Source: Fodinicurvata sp. EGI_FJ10296 | Lineage (GTDB): Bacteria > Pseudomonadota > Alphaproteobacteria > DSM-16000 > Inquilinaceae | Direction of reading: 5' to 3' | DNA length: 64,000 nucleotides | Assembly (NCBI RefSeq): GCF_040712075.1 | Contig: NZ_JBFCVL010000004.1 | Location: forward strand, 481,352-545,351 | In this document: piece by piece, positions 54,407-63,728 of the stretch | Numbering within the stretch: the stretch's first letter is position 1 | Layout of the letters: each line of letters opens with the position of its first letter | Notes under the pieces: generated by a model | The model's input: the letters and a program-made list of their open reading frames with translations, nothing else | Database searches by the model: none | What the model was told of the DNA's origin: nothing | Program-made: the position numbers and the translations under genes

Positions 54407-55927
54407 TTAATCGTCGGTCAGCAGGGACAGCCCCAGTGCCGCACGGCGCCTCAGCCACGGGCTGACCCGATAGCGGCCGTCGCCGTAGAAGTTCTCCATC
54501 GCGTCAAGGATCGAGACGACCTTCGCCGGGCCGATCCGGTCGCCCAGGCTCAGCGGTCCGGCCGGATAGCCGAGGCCGAGCCTGACGGCAGTGTCGATAT
54601 CCTGTGGGGCGCCGACCCGCTGCTGGGCAATGTCGGATCCGAGATTGACCACCGCGGCCACGACCCGCTGCACGACGAACCCGGCGCTGTCGCGGATCAC
54701 CGTGGCGCGCCGACCGGCGGCGTGCAGGGCATGATGCAGCCCGTCGACCCGGTCGCTGTCCCCCGCCGGCGAAATCATCAGCGTCAGGCGGCCGCCCTCG
54801 GCGAAAGCTTGCGGCAGCAGAGTATCGACGGCAATGGTGCGTGCGGGGTCGAAGCCGCGCTCAAGTGCGGTCGTCGTAGTGTCCGCGCCCAGCGGCGCCA
54901 CCACGATCGTGGCATCGGCGCCGGGGCGTTCCCCGCCCTCGACGGTCAGCCCGACCTCGGACAGGAGGGCGCCGACCCGGTCGCCACCGGCGTCACGCGG
55001 ATCGATCCAGACCGCGTGCCGGCTGCCCGGGCGCGGCGGCGCTTCGGGAACGTCGACCCGCTTGCCGTCGTCATAGCGATAGAACCCTTCACCGGTCTTG
55101 CGACCGTGCAACCCGGCGGAGATCCGAAGCGGCACCAGGGGCGTGGGCCGCAGTCGGGGATCGTGGAAAAACTGATCGTAGATCGTCTGCATCACCACGC
55201 CGGATACATCCAGGCCGGTCAGGTCCATCAGCGTGAACGGCCCCATCGGAAAACCGGCCGTCTCGTTCAGAATCCGGTCAATATCGGCGGCCTCGGCGAT
55301 GCCTTCCTGAAGCAGCCGCAGCCCTTCGGTATAATAGGCCCGCCCGGCATGGTTCACGATGAAGCCGGGCGAATCGCGGCAGATGACGGGATGATGCCCG
55401 GTCGCCGTCACCAGCGCCGACAGCCGTTCCGCCGCGCCATCCTCGGTGCGGGTCGCGTTCACGACCTCGACCAGCCGCATCAACGGCACCGGATTGAAGA
55501 AGTGCAGGCCCGCGACACGTTCGGGCCGTTCCAGCCCCGCGGCAATCGCCGTCACCGACAGCGACGAGGTGTTGGTGGTGATCAGGCACTCCGGCCCGAC
55601 GATCGGCTCCAGCGCGGCAAACAGGCTCTGCTTGGCGTCGATCCGTTCCACGATCGCCTCGACAACGATGTCGCAGCCGGCGAAGCCCTCCAGCCCCTCA
55701 ACGACCGTCAGGCGCGCCTTGGCCGCATCGGCGTCGGCCGCCGTCATGCGATCCTTCGACACCATCCGGTCCCACATCGCATGAATTGATTTCAACGCCG
55801 CCTCGACGGCACCGGGGCCGCTGTCGTGGAGCCGGACGGTCATGCCCGACTGGGCGGCCCATTGGACGATTCCCCGGCCCATCGTTCCGGCGCCGATCAC
55901 GCCGAAGACCGTCTGACTTGGTTCCAT
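54407..55927 (-). CDS. 3-hydroxyacyl-CoA dehydrogenase, PaaH type
   Basis: 506 residues, the length of PaaH/PaaC-type enzymes. N-terminal Rossmann motif FGVIGAGTMGRGIVQWAA; ITTNTSSLSVTAIAAGLERPERVAGLHFFNPVPLMRLVEVV contains the catalytic His of HFFNP; two C-terminal 3HCDH domains follow (GFIVNHAGRAYYTEGLRLLQEG and AGFVVQRVVAAVVNLGSDIAQQRVG). Oxidises an L-3-hydroxyacyl-CoA with NAD+. It lies 23 bp from the dehydrogenase downstream and 46 bp from the acyl-CoA synthetase upstream: one operon. Confidence 0.9.
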   Translation of the reverse strand: MEPSQTVFGVIGAGTMGRGIVQWAAQSGMTVRLHDSGPGAVEAALKSIHAMWDRMVSKDRMTAADADAAKARLTVVEGLEGFAGCDIVVEAIVERIDAKQSLFAALEPIVGPECLITTNTSSLSVTAIAAGLERPERVAGLHFFNPVPLMRLVEVVNATRTEDGAAERLSALVTATGHHPVICRDSPGFIVNHAGRAYYTEGLRLLQEGIAEAADIDRILNETAGFPMGPFTLMDLTGLDVSGVVMQTIYDQFFHDPRLRPTPLVPLRISAGLHGRKTGEGFYRYDDGKRVDVPEAPPRPGSRHAVWIDPRDAGGDRVGALLSEVGLTVEGGERPGADATIVVAPLGADTTTTALERGFDPARTIAVDTLLPQAFAEGGRLTLMISPAGDSDRVDGLHHALHAAGRRATVIRDSAGFVVQRVVAAVVNLGSDIAQQRVGAPQDIDTAVRLGLGYPAGPLSLGDRIGPAKVVSILDAMENFYGDGRYRVSPWLRRRAALGLSLLTDD

Positions 55928-55973
55928 TATCGATCTCCGTCTCGAACTGCGGTTGGCGTGGACAATGGTAGGA

Positions 55974-58058
55974 TCAGCCGATCAGCACGTCGACCACGCT
56001 GACGCCGGCACCGTCGGGATGGACGATGACCGGATTGAGTTCGATTTCCGTGACGCTGGCCGGCAACCGCTGGAACAGGGTGCCCACCGCCGCCGCGCAG
56101 GCCAGAAGCGCGTCGCGGTCGGCGGGCGGCGCGCCGCGATATCCCTGCAAGTGGGCGTCGACGCCGAGTTTGCCGACGGCGTGCCTCAGGGCCTTTTTCG
56201 ACAGCGGCAGGCTGACATGGCGCACATCTTCCAGCAGTTCCACATCGCGCCCGCCGGCGCCGACGATCAGGATCGGGCCGAAATCCGGGTCGCGGCGTGC
56301 GGCGATCAGCAATTCCACACCCTCTGCGGCCATCGACTGGACCAGGACCGGCCGGTCCTGCCCGATCGTCTCGCGGATCGAGGCCGCCGCCCGGGCCACC
56401 GCCTCGGCATCGGTCACACCCAGATGAACGAGGCCCAGTTCCGTCTTGTGGGCAGCGTCTTCCGGCAGCGCCTTGACCGCCACCGGGAATGTCAGCCCCG
56501 CCAGAGCCTCGGCCACGTTGTCACCAGCGGCAATCGTCGTCCACGGGCACACCGGCACACCATTGTCAGCCAGAAGGTCCGCCGTTTCCCGCCAGCCCGT
56601 TGGCCGGTCGAGATCCGCCGTCGGCGCCCCGGCCCGGTCGTCATACGAGGTGTCGGCGATCTCGCGCGCCCGGTACAGCCAGGAAAGATACTTCACGCCC
56701 TCGCCACAATCGCGCGCCGGGAAGATACCGGCGCGGGACAGTTCCTCGTGGGCGGCGTCGGGAACCGTATCGGCCAGCAGGCTCAGGATCACCGGTCCCT
56801 TTGACCGCGCCGAGATGGCGGTGAAGGCCTCGCGCTTGGTATGGATATCGCGCGGCCCGCCATTGCCGAGTTGCAACAGCGTTGCCTCGGTATTCGGGTC
56901 GTTGATCACCAGATCGGCCGATTTATCCAGCAGTTCGGGGTTGCTGACCACCTCGCCGGTGACATCGGTCGGATTCTCCGCAACGCCGAATTTCGGCAGC
57001 AGATCGCGCAGCGTGGCCACGGTTTCCGGCGTAAACTTCGCCAGCGGCACGCCTGTTTCGGCGCATTGATCGGCGACCAGTGCCCGCGCCCCGCCGGGCA
57101 CGCTCATCACGCCCAGTCCGCCGTGGTCGCCGGTTGCCCGGGCCGGCAACGGCATGCGCTGGAACAACTGTCCGGCTTCGAGCAATTCGACCAGACTGCG
57201 CACCATGATGATGCCGGCTTCGTCGAACAGATCGCGATAGATGCCGAACGGCGTCGACACCTTGCCGGTGTGAGACGCCGTCGCGCTGCGGCCGGCGGCG
57301 GAATTGCCGGATTTCAGCACCACGATGCGCACACCGTTGCGGCGCGCCTTTTCAGCCACCGGCATCAGCCGCCAACCGTCGATGATGCCTTCCAGGAAGA
57401 CCAGAATGACGTCCACGTCGTCCTGGTCGATCAGGTAATCCATGTAGTCGAAGGCCGTCAGGATGGTCTCGTTGCCGACGCTGACGAAATAGCTGCAGCC
57501 ATAGCCTGACTCCTGCAGCCGGCGCGCCAGCCCGCCGCCCATAGCGCCCGACTGGCTGACAATGGCGATGTTGCCGTGATGCAGCGTGTCGCGCTTGGCC
57601 GCCGAGCCGAAGGTCAGGATGACCCGGTGCTTGACCGACCAGGTGCCCTCGCTGTTGGGGCCGACCAGCGCCATGTCGTATTTCTCTGCCGCGGCGCGGA
57701 CCTGCCCGGCCAGATCGCCGCCGCCTTCGACCTCCTCGAACCCCGATGTCAGGATCGAGCAACTGGGAATGCCGCGCTTGCCGCAGGCCTCGATGGCGGC
57801 GGGCACGGCGGGCGCCGGCACCGTGATATAGGCGATGTCGGGCGCTTCCGGCAGATCGGCAACGCTGGCATAGCATTTCAGGCCTTCGATCGTCTCGGCC
57901 TTTGGATTAACGGGATAGATCGGACCGGGGAACTTGTGCCGCATCATGATCCTTAGCGGAACGCCGCTGGATTTGCTGGCATCGGACGAAACGCCGACGA
58001 AGCAGGCCGAACGGGCCTTGAAAACATGATCCAGGGAGTGCGGCTGACGGCTCGACAT
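55974..58058 (-). CDS. NDP-forming acyl-CoA synthetase / acetate-CoA ligase family
   Basis: 694 residues from ATG 58058 (GAGGAAG upstream). Domain order: CoA-binding (about 5-130, YPVNPKAETIEGLKCYASVADLP), succinyl-CoA-ligase-like with the phospho-histidine motif SATASHTGKVSTPFG (about 270), then a C-terminal ATP-grasp domain (about 480-690, PVAVKALPEDAAHKTELGLVHLGV ... EIELNPVIVHPDGAGV). It makes or uses an acyl-CoA with ADP and phosphate. Head gene of a three-gene operon, divergent from acyl-CoA dehydrogenase; together they suggest beta-oxidation of a short acid. Confidence 0.87.
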   Translation of the reverse strand: MSSRQPHSLDHVFKARSACFVGVSSDASKSSGVPLRIMMRHKFPGPIYPVNPKAETIEGLKCYASVADLPEAPDIAYITVPAPAVPAAIEACGKRGIPSCSILTSGFEEVEGGGDLAGQVRAAAEKYDMALVGPNSEGTWSVKHRVILTFGSAAKRDTLHHGNIAIVSQSGAMGGGLARRLQESGYGCSYFVSVGNETILTAFDYMDYLIDQDDVDVILVFLEGIIDGWRLMPVAEKARRNGVRIVVLKSGNSAAGRSATASHTGKVSTPFGIYRDLFDEAGIIMVRSLVELLEAGQLFQRMPLPARATGDHGGLGVMSVPGGARALVADQCAETGVPLAKFTPETVATLRDLLPKFGVAENPTDVTGEVVSNPELLDKSADLVINDPNTEATLLQLGNGGPRDIHTKREAFTAISARSKGPVILSLLADTVPDAAHEELSRAGIFPARDCGEGVKYLSWLYRAREIADTSYDDRAGAPTADLDRPTGWRETADLLADNGVPVCPWTTIAAGDNVAEALAGLTFPVAVKALPEDAAHKTELGLVHLGVTDAEAVARAAASIRETIGQDRPVLVQSMAAEGVELLIAARRDPDFGPILIVGAGGRDVELLEDVRHVSLPLSKKALRHAVGKLGVDAHLQGYRGAPPADRDALLACAAAVGTLFQRLPASVTEIELNPVIVHPDGAGVSVVDVLIG

Positions 58059-58116
58059 TGGGGCTTCCTCGGTAGTCGGCGATGATCGGCGCATACGCCG
58101 ATTTTCAGATTTGGTA

Positions 58117-58126
58117 CTTTGTATGG
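58117..58126. promoter_or_regulatory. Candidate GntR operator between acyl-CoA synthetase and acyl-CoA dehydrogenase
   Basis: CTTTGTATGG shares TTGTAT with the motifs at 47573 and 52439, in the 150-bp divergent gap (59 bp from one start, 83 bp from the other). The weakest of the three copies. Confidence 0.35.
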
Positions 58127-58208
58127 TTTATAGTAACATCCGGACAAAGTCATGGGCAAGATGCATATCGGCGCCCTCGAATTCAGGCCTTAAGCGGGAG
58201 AAATGCCC

Positions 58209-59369
58209 ATGGGCTACGCCCTCACCGAAGAGCAGACGCTCTTTCAGGATTCCGTCCGACGTTTCGCGCAGGACAAACTGGCCCCCGGCGCGGTGGTGCG
58301 GGCCCAGCAAAGCGCCTATCCGTGGGATATTGCCGCCATGATGGCCGAGCAGGGCCTTATGGGTATCATGATCCCGGAGGAACACGGCGGCCTCGGCGGC
58401 AAGCTGACCGACGCGGTGATCGCGATCGAGCAGGTCGCACTGGCCTGCCCGCGCAGCGCCGATGTCATCCAGGCCGGCAATTTCGGCGCCATCTGGACTT
58501 TCGCGGCCAATGCCTCGCCGGTTCAGCGCGAGCGCCACTTCAGCGACCTGATCAACGGCAAGGCGCTGATCTCGGTCGCCATGACCGAGCCCGACGCAGG
58601 ATCGGCCGTCACCGACCTGAAGACGACCGTCACCCCCGACGGCGATGGCTATCGCCTGAACGGTCAGAAATGCTTCACCACGAACAGTCCGGAAGCGACG
58701 CTTTTCCTCGTCTATTGCCGTTTCGGACCCGGCACGGCCGGCATCGGCTCGGTCATCGTGGAACGCGGCATGGACGGATTCACACTCGGCGCACCGCACA
58801 AGTTCATGAACGGCGAGGAATGGCAGCCACTGTTCTTCGACAATGTCTATATCCCGCCGGAAAACATTCTGCTGGGTGAAGGCGGCTTCAAGCGTCAGAT
58901 CTCCGGTTTCAACGTCGAGCGGATCGGCAACACAACGCGCTCGCTGACGCTGGGCCGGGTCAGTTACGAAATCGCCCGCCAGCATGCCATCGACCGGCAC
59001 CAGTTCGGCCGGCCGCTGTGCGAGTTCCAGGGCCTTCAGTGGAAGTTCGCCGACATGCTGGTTCAGCTTGAAGCCGCGCGGCTGCTGCTGTGGCGCGCGG
59101 TCGAGGGCGTGGAATCGGGCGAACCCTCGGCCCAGGACACCGCGATCGCCAAGATCCACTGCAACAAGACCGGATTCGACTGCTGCAACGAGGCGATGCA
59201 GATCATGGGCGGCGCCGGTTATTCCGACGACAGTCTGGTCGAATACTGCTTCCGCAAGACCCGCGCCTGGATGATTGCCGGCGGTTCGCTGGAGATGATG
59301 AAGAACCGCATCGCCGAGGGCATCTTCGAGCGGCGGTTCTCGCAGCGCCCGCCAAAGCCGGCTCAGTAG
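58209..59369 (+). CDS. Acyl-CoA dehydrogenase with the catalytic base on the FNVERI helix
   Basis: 386 residues from the second ATG (58209), nine bases after GGGAG; ATG 58203 is possible. FAD/acyl-CoA dehydrogenase domains: ALISVAMTEPDAGSAVTDLKTT, GYRLNGQKCFTTNS, RHQFGRPLCEFQGLQWKFADM and MQIMGGAGYSDDSLVE. At the usual catalytic-Glu position the sequence has IAGGSLE (Gly); instead a Glu occurs in ISGFNVERIG, as in isovaleryl-CoA dehydrogenase and CaiA. A branched or substituted short acyl-CoA is the likely substrate. First gene of the rightward unit. Confidence 0.87.
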   Translation: MGYALTEEQTLFQDSVRRFAQDKLAPGAVVRAQQSAYPWDIAAMMAEQGLMGIMIPEEHGGLGGKLTDAVIAIEQVALACPRSADVIQAGNFGAIWTFAANASPVQRERHFSDLINGKALISVAMTEPDAGSAVTDLKTTVTPDGDGYRLNGQKCFTTNSPEATLFLVYCRFGPGTAGIGSVIVERGMDGFTLGAPHKFMNGEEWQPLFFDNVYIPPENILLGEGGFKRQISGFNVERIGNTTRSLTLGRVSYEIARQHAIDRHQFGRPLCEFQGLQWKFADMLVQLEAARLLLWRAVEGVESGEPSAQDTAIAKIHCNKTGFDCCNEAMQIMGGAGYSDDSLVEYCFRKTRAWMIAGGSLEMMKNRIAEGIFERRFSQRPPKPAQ

Positions 59370-59443
59370 AAGGCCGGTCCGACAACGCGGCGGCCGGACG
59401 ATCCGGCCGCCGGAAATTCCGCCTTTACGGGAGGGGAACCCGT

Positions 59444-60358
59444 GTGACACGTGTGATCGGCCCCAATACCGTCGGCGTCCTGTGGATGCTGGCCGGCGCC
59501 TTCATCCTCACCGGCCAGGGCGCCCTGGTAAAACACGTCAGCGAGGATCTGCCGCTGATGGTCGTGCTGTTCGTACGCACATTGCTGGTGGTCATGATCA
59601 TGATCCCGTGGACGATGCGATCGGGGGGCATCACCAATCTCTACACCAAGCGGGTGGGCGCCCATTTTCTGCGCGCCATGTTCGGCCTCGGCATGATGAC
59701 CGGCAGCTTTTACGCTGTCACGGTTTTGCCGCTGTCCGATGCGGTGGCGCTGTCCTTTACCCGTCCGATCTGGTCGATGGTGACATCCTACGCGATTCTG
59801 GGCGAAGTGGTCGGCTGGATCGGGGGCCTTTCAACCCTGGTCGGCTTCAGCGGCGTCCTGATTATCGTCCAGCCCCAGACCGGGGTGCATATCGGGGTCT
59901 TCATCGCCCTTGCCGGCGCTGCCAGCAGCGCGATTGCGGTCGTCATCGTCAAACAATTGACGACGACCGAACCGGTCGAACGGATCCTGTTCTATTTCTC
60001 GCTGTTCAGTTGTCTGATTCTGGGAATTCCGGCGCTTATTTTCTGGCAGACCCCAACCCTGGTTCAGTTCTACTGGATGATCGCCGTTGCCGTCAGCGGC
60101 GCGCTGGGGCAGTTCATGATGGCCCAGGCCGTCAAGGTCGGCGATATCACCGTCGTCACCCCCGTTGATTTCACCCGCGTTCCCTTCGCTGCGCTATTAG
60201 GATATGTCGTGTTCGGAGAGGTGCCCGGGATCTGGACCTTTATCGGTACGGCGATCATCCTGTGCGCGACACTGGTCATACTGCGCACGCGTCGACGGCC
60301 GGCGGCGCTGGCGATCCTGCCCGACGCCGCCCGACCGCATCATCCGGGCAGTCCCTGA
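59444..60358 (+). CDS. EamA/DMT-superfamily transporter
   Basis: 304 residues from GTG 59444, seven bases after GGGAGGGG. Ten membrane segments in two EamA repeats: VLWMLAGAFILTGQGALVKHV to GFSGVLIIVQPQT, and VFIALAGAASSAIAVVIVKQL to WTFIGTAIILCATLVILRTRR. It probably exports or exchanges a metabolite of the surrounding pathway. Follows the acyl-CoA dehydrogenase by 74 bp on the same strand. Confidence 0.83.
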   Translation: MTRVIGPNTVGVLWMLAGAFILTGQGALVKHVSEDLPLMVVLFVRTLLVVMIMIPWTMRSGGITNLYTKRVGAHFLRAMFGLGMMTGSFYAVTVLPLSDAVALSFTRPIWSMVTSYAILGEVVGWIGGLSTLVGFSGVLIIVQPQTGVHIGVFIALAGAASSAIAVVIVKQLTTTEPVERILFYFSLFSCLILGIPALIFWQTPTLVQFYWMIAVAVSGALGQFMMAQAVKVGDITVVTPVDFTRVPFAALLGYVVFGEVPGIWTFIGTAIILCATLVILRTRRRPAALAILPDAARPHHPGSP

Positions 60359-60407
60359 TCGCAATGCAACAGCCCGCCCGACCCGCCCCAACCGAGGAAT
60401 CCGACAG

Positions 60408-61379
60408 ATGCCCAAGATCGCCATTCTCGATGACTACCTGAACGCGGCACGCGATCTCGCAGACTGGTCGCGGCTGGGTGACGACTGCGAAATCACCGTC
60501 TTCAACGAACCGATCACCGACGAGGCCGCTTTGGTCAAGGCGCTGGAACCGTTCGACATCGTCTGTCTGATGCGCGAACGCACGGCGTTGCCCGGCTCGG
60601 TCATCCGCCGCCTGGACAACCTCGACCTGATCATGACGGCCGGCCGCCGGAACGCGGTCATCGACCTCGCCGCCGCCGCGGAACAGGGTGTGATGGTCTG
60701 CGGCACCGAAAGCAGCGGGCGCGGAACGATCGAACTGACCTGGTCCCTGATCCTGAACCTGTTCCATCGCATCCGCCAGAACCACGATGCCATGCGCCAG
60801 GGACAATGGCAGACCGAACTGGGCAGCCTGGTCCAACACAAGACACTGGGCATCGTCGGGCTGGGCCGTCTCGGCGGACAGGTCGCGCAGATCGCAGCGG
60901 CCTTCGACATGACCGTCATCGCGTGGAGCCAGAACCTGACCGACGAGCGCGCGGCGGAATGCGGCGCCACCCGGGTCGACAAGGAAACGCTGTTCCGTCA
61001 GGCCGACGTGATCAGCATCCACCAGACATTGAGCAACCGGACGCGCGGCCTCGTCGACGCTGCCACGCTCGGCCTGATGAAGCCGACGGCCTATTTCGTC
61101 AACACCTCGCGCGGGCCGATCGTGGACACGGCCGCTCTGGTCGAGGCGCTGTCCGCCGGGCGGATCGCGGGCGCGGCGGTCGATGTCTATGACGAGGAAC
61201 CGCTGCCGGCCGATCATCCGCTGCGCCGAACCGAACGCCTGCTGATGACGCCCCATATCGGCTATGTCTCGACCGAGAATATGGGTCTTTTCTATCGCCA
61301 GATGGTCGATGGCATCGAAGCCTGGCGCGCAGGCAAGCCGATCCGGGTCCTGTCGGCGGACAAGCCCGCCATCGGCTGA
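60408..61379 (+). CDS. D-isomer-specific 2-hydroxyacid dehydrogenase
   Basis: 323 residues. Rossmann motif LGIVGLGRLGGQVAQIAAAF; Arg in VNTSRGPIVDT, Glu in YDEEPLPADHP and His in TPHIGYVS. N-terminal catalytic domain from PKIAILDDYLNAARDLADW. The third family member in the island. Follows the transporter by 49 bp and precedes an enolase-superfamily gene by 35 bp. Confidence 0.87.
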   Translation: MPKIAILDDYLNAARDLADWSRLGDDCEITVFNEPITDEAALVKALEPFDIVCLMRERTALPGSVIRRLDNLDLIMTAGRRNAVIDLAAAAEQGVMVCGTESSGRGTIELTWSLILNLFHRIRQNHDAMRQGQWQTELGSLVQHKTLGIVGLGRLGGQVAQIAAAFDMTVIAWSQNLTDERAAECGATRVDKETLFRQADVISIHQTLSNRTRGLVDAATLGLMKPTAYFVNTSRGPIVDTAALVEALSAGRIAGAAVDVYDEEPLPADHPLRRTERLLMTPHIGYVSTENMGLFYRQMVDGIEAWRAGKPIRVLSADKPAIG

Positions 61380-61414
61380 ACCGATAAACACGGACAACAG
61401 GGGTGAATGCCGCA

Positions 61415-62566
61415 ATGAAAGTGGTCAAGGTAACCGGACACCGGGTCGATCCGGGCTGGCGCAAGAACTGGATCTTCGTCCAGGTCGAAACCGATGACGG
61501 AATTACCGGCTGGGGCGAATGCTATTCCCAGTCCGACCGCGACCTCGCGGTGCTCGCTCAGGTCACCGAACTCGGCCGCTATCTGACCGATCGCGATCCG
61601 CAACTGATCCGGCATTTTCGCCATATCGTCTTCAACGACTATGTGGGCCGGCGCGGATCGATGGAGGTCTTTTCCGCCCTTTCCGGCATCGAGGCCGCGC
61701 TCTGGGACATCGTCGGCAAGGCCTGCGGCCAGCCGGTGCATGCGTTGCTGGGCGGGCGCGTGCGCGAAAGTGTCCGTGTCTACGCCAATGGCTGGTCCCA
61801 CGGCATGAAGGACCCCAAGGGGATCGCCGAGGCGGCATCCGCCGTGGTCGAGGGCGGCTATACCGCGCTCAAGCTCGACCCCCTGCCCGGCCCTGTGCGC
61901 AGCTTCATCGACCGGAACGAGATCAACGCCGCCTGTCGGGTGGTCGAAGCCGTGCGCGACGCGGTCGGGCCGGATGTCGACCTGCTGGTCGATGCCCATC
62001 GGCGGCTGTCGGCGTCCAACGCCATGGCACTGGAGCGGCGGTTCCGGGACTATGATCTGTTCTGGTACGAGGAACCCTGCCCCTGCGAGAATGTCGCCGC
62101 ACTGCGCGAGGTGCGGGACCGATCCGAGACGCCGATCGTCACCGGCGAAGCCGCCTATACCAAGTTCGGCTTTGCGGAAATCATCCGCAACCGCGCGGTC
62201 GATATCCTCAATCCGGACGTTGCCGCCTGCGGCGGTATCCTCGAACTGCTCGAAATCGCGGCCATGGCGGCGGCGGAACATATTGCGCTGTCGCCGCACA
62301 ACTACAACTCCACCACGCTCGCCCTGTCGGCCACCGTTCACGCCTCTCTGTGCGCTGAAAATTTCCTGATCACCGAATATTTCATGCCGTTCGAAGAGGT
62401 TGGCCTGACCGTTGCGCCGGACGCGCTGACGCCTGTCGGCGGCTACATCAAGGCGCCTGACGCGCCCGGTCTGGGTCTGACCATCGACCAGGCGGTGATT
62501 GCCGAGCGCCCGGGCCGGGTCTATCCGGCACGGGGATTGCCGAATGTGGGTACCGAAGGGCCATAG
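61415..62566 (+). CDS. Enolase-superfamily (mandelate racemase/muconate lactonizing) acid-sugar dehydratase-like protein
   Basis: 383 residues from ATG 61415 (GGGGTGA upstream; GTG 61403 alternative). Capping domain then barrel: ALKLDP (Lys), LLVDAHRRLS (Asp-x-His), WYEEPCPCEN (Glu), VTGEAAY (Glu) and ALSPHNYNS (His). The Asp-Ala-His pattern and lone Lys resemble galactonate-type dehydratases rather than racemases. It would turn an acid sugar into a 2-keto-3-deoxy acid. End of the rightward unit. Confidence 0.82.
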   Translation: MKVVKVTGHRVDPGWRKNWIFVQVETDDGITGWGECYSQSDRDLAVLAQVTELGRYLTDRDPQLIRHFRHIVFNDYVGRRGSMEVFSALSGIEAALWDIVGKACGQPVHALLGGRVRESVRVYANGWSHGMKDPKGIAEAASAVVEGGYTALKLDPLPGPVRSFIDRNEINAACRVVEAVRDAVGPDVDLLVDAHRRLSASNAMALERRFRDYDLFWYEEPCPCENVAALREVRDRSETPIVTGEAAYTKFGFAEIIRNRAVDILNPDVAACGGILELLEIAAMAAAEHIALSPHNYNSTTLALSATVHASLCAENFLITEYFMPFEEVGLTVAPDALTPVGGYIKAPDAPGLGLTIDQAVIAERPGRVYPARGLPNVGTEGP

Positions 62567-62589
62567 CTGTTCTCTGGCATCACCCCAAT

Positions 62590-62622
62590 GGGGGAAACCT
62601 GCCTCTTGTGCGCGTTTCCCCC
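62590..62622 (+). terminator. Hairpin between the enolase-superfamily and EEP genes
   Basis: GGGGGAAAC and GTTTCCCCC arms (9 bp, perfect) with a 15-base loop, in the 75-bp intergenic gap. No T-tract; it may still end the upstream unit or structure the next mRNA leader. Confidence 0.4.
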
Positions 62623-62641
62623 CAGCAAGTAAGGTGGTGCC

Positions 62642-63691
62642 ATGAAGATCACCTTGTTTGCCCTCGGCGCCGGACTGATACTGTTGACGGCGCTCTCACT
62701 TGTACGAAGCCCACAGTGGTGGATAAGAGCCGCCGACTTTCCCCGATTGCAGATCGCCATCGCCCTGGCAGCGGTCGCACTCGGATTCGCCCTGGTTTAC
62801 GATACCGGCAGCCTGATCGATGCGGCATTTGCCGTCGCCCTGCTGGCCAGTATCTCCTATCAGTCGTTGCGAATATTCCCGTATACCCGGCTTGCCGCCC
62901 GCCAGACGATGGACGGCGAGGCCGGTGACGGCAGCCGGACGATCAGGATCCTGATCTCGAACGTCCTGATGGAGAACAGGCGAGCCGACGATCTGATCGC
63001 ACGGGTGCGAGAGACCGACCCCGACCTGATCCTGGCGGTGGAAACCAACGACTGGTGGGACGAGCAACTGCGGGTCCTGGACCGGGACTATCCCCACTCG
63101 GTCAAGCGGCCGCAGGGCAATCATTACGGGATGCACCTGTTCTCAAGACTCGAGATGGACCCCGTGAATATCCGTTTTCTGATGGAAGACGACATTCCAT
63201 CTGTGCGGGCTGAATTGAAGCTGCGCTCCGGCGAACGTATCGTATTCTTCGGCATCCATCCGCGCCCGCCCCAGATGGATCAGGACACCGAAGAGCGCGA
63301 CGCTGAAATTCTGGTCGTCGGCCGGGAAGTAAGGGAATGTGAGCGTCCGGCGATCGTCGCCGGCGATCTTAACGACGTCGCCTGGTCCGATACCACACGG
63401 CTGTTCCAGCGGATCAGCGGCATGCTCGATCCGCGTCGGGGGCGCGGCATGTTCAGCACGTTCCATGCCGCCTATCCGTTCCTGCGCTGGCCGCTGGATC
63501 ACGTCTTTCACGATGACTCGTTCACACTGGTCCGGCTGCAGCGCCTGCGCAGCATCGGCTCGGACCATTATCCGGTCTTCATCGAGCTGCGGCACCAGCC
63601 GTCGGCGGAATACGATCAGGAAGCGCCGGAACCTGATGGCGAGGACATCGAAGAGGCACAAGAGCAGATCCGCGAAGGACGAGAGGCGTGA
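62642..63691 (+). CDS. Membrane-anchored endonuclease/exonuclease/phosphatase (EEP) family protein
   Basis: 349 residues. The N-terminal three hydrophobic segments (residues 5-22, 36-55, 60-75) suggest anchorage in the membrane. The EEP domain (about 95-325) keeps the catalytic residues: Asn in LISNVLME, Glu in ILAVETNDWW, His in FFGIHPRPP, Asp-Asn in VAGDLNDVAW and Asp-His in GSDHYPVF. The C-terminus is acidic (DQEAPEPDGEDIEEAQEQ). Substrate (nucleic acid, phospholipid or inositol phosphate) unknown. Stands alone before a repeat region. Confidence 0.83.
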   Translation: MKITLFALGAGLILLTALSLVRSPQWWIRAADFPRLQIAIALAAVALGFALVYDTGSLIDAAFAVALLASISYQSLRIFPYTRLAARQTMDGEAGDGSRTIRILISNVLMENRRADDLIARVRETDPDLILAVETNDWWDEQLRVLDRDYPHSVKRPQGNHYGMHLFSRLEMDPVNIRFLMEDDIPSVRAELKLRSGERIVFFGIHPRPPQMDQDTEERDAEILVVGREVRECERPAIVAGDLNDVAWSDTTRLFQRISGMLDPRRGRGMFSTFHAAYPFLRWPLDHVFHDDSFTLVRLQRLRSIGSDHYPVFIELRHQPSAEYDQEAPEPDGEDIEEAQEQIREGREA

Positions 63692-63728
63692 GTATGGGGG
63701 AAGGAGGGGCTTGCGTCGCAAGGAATTC

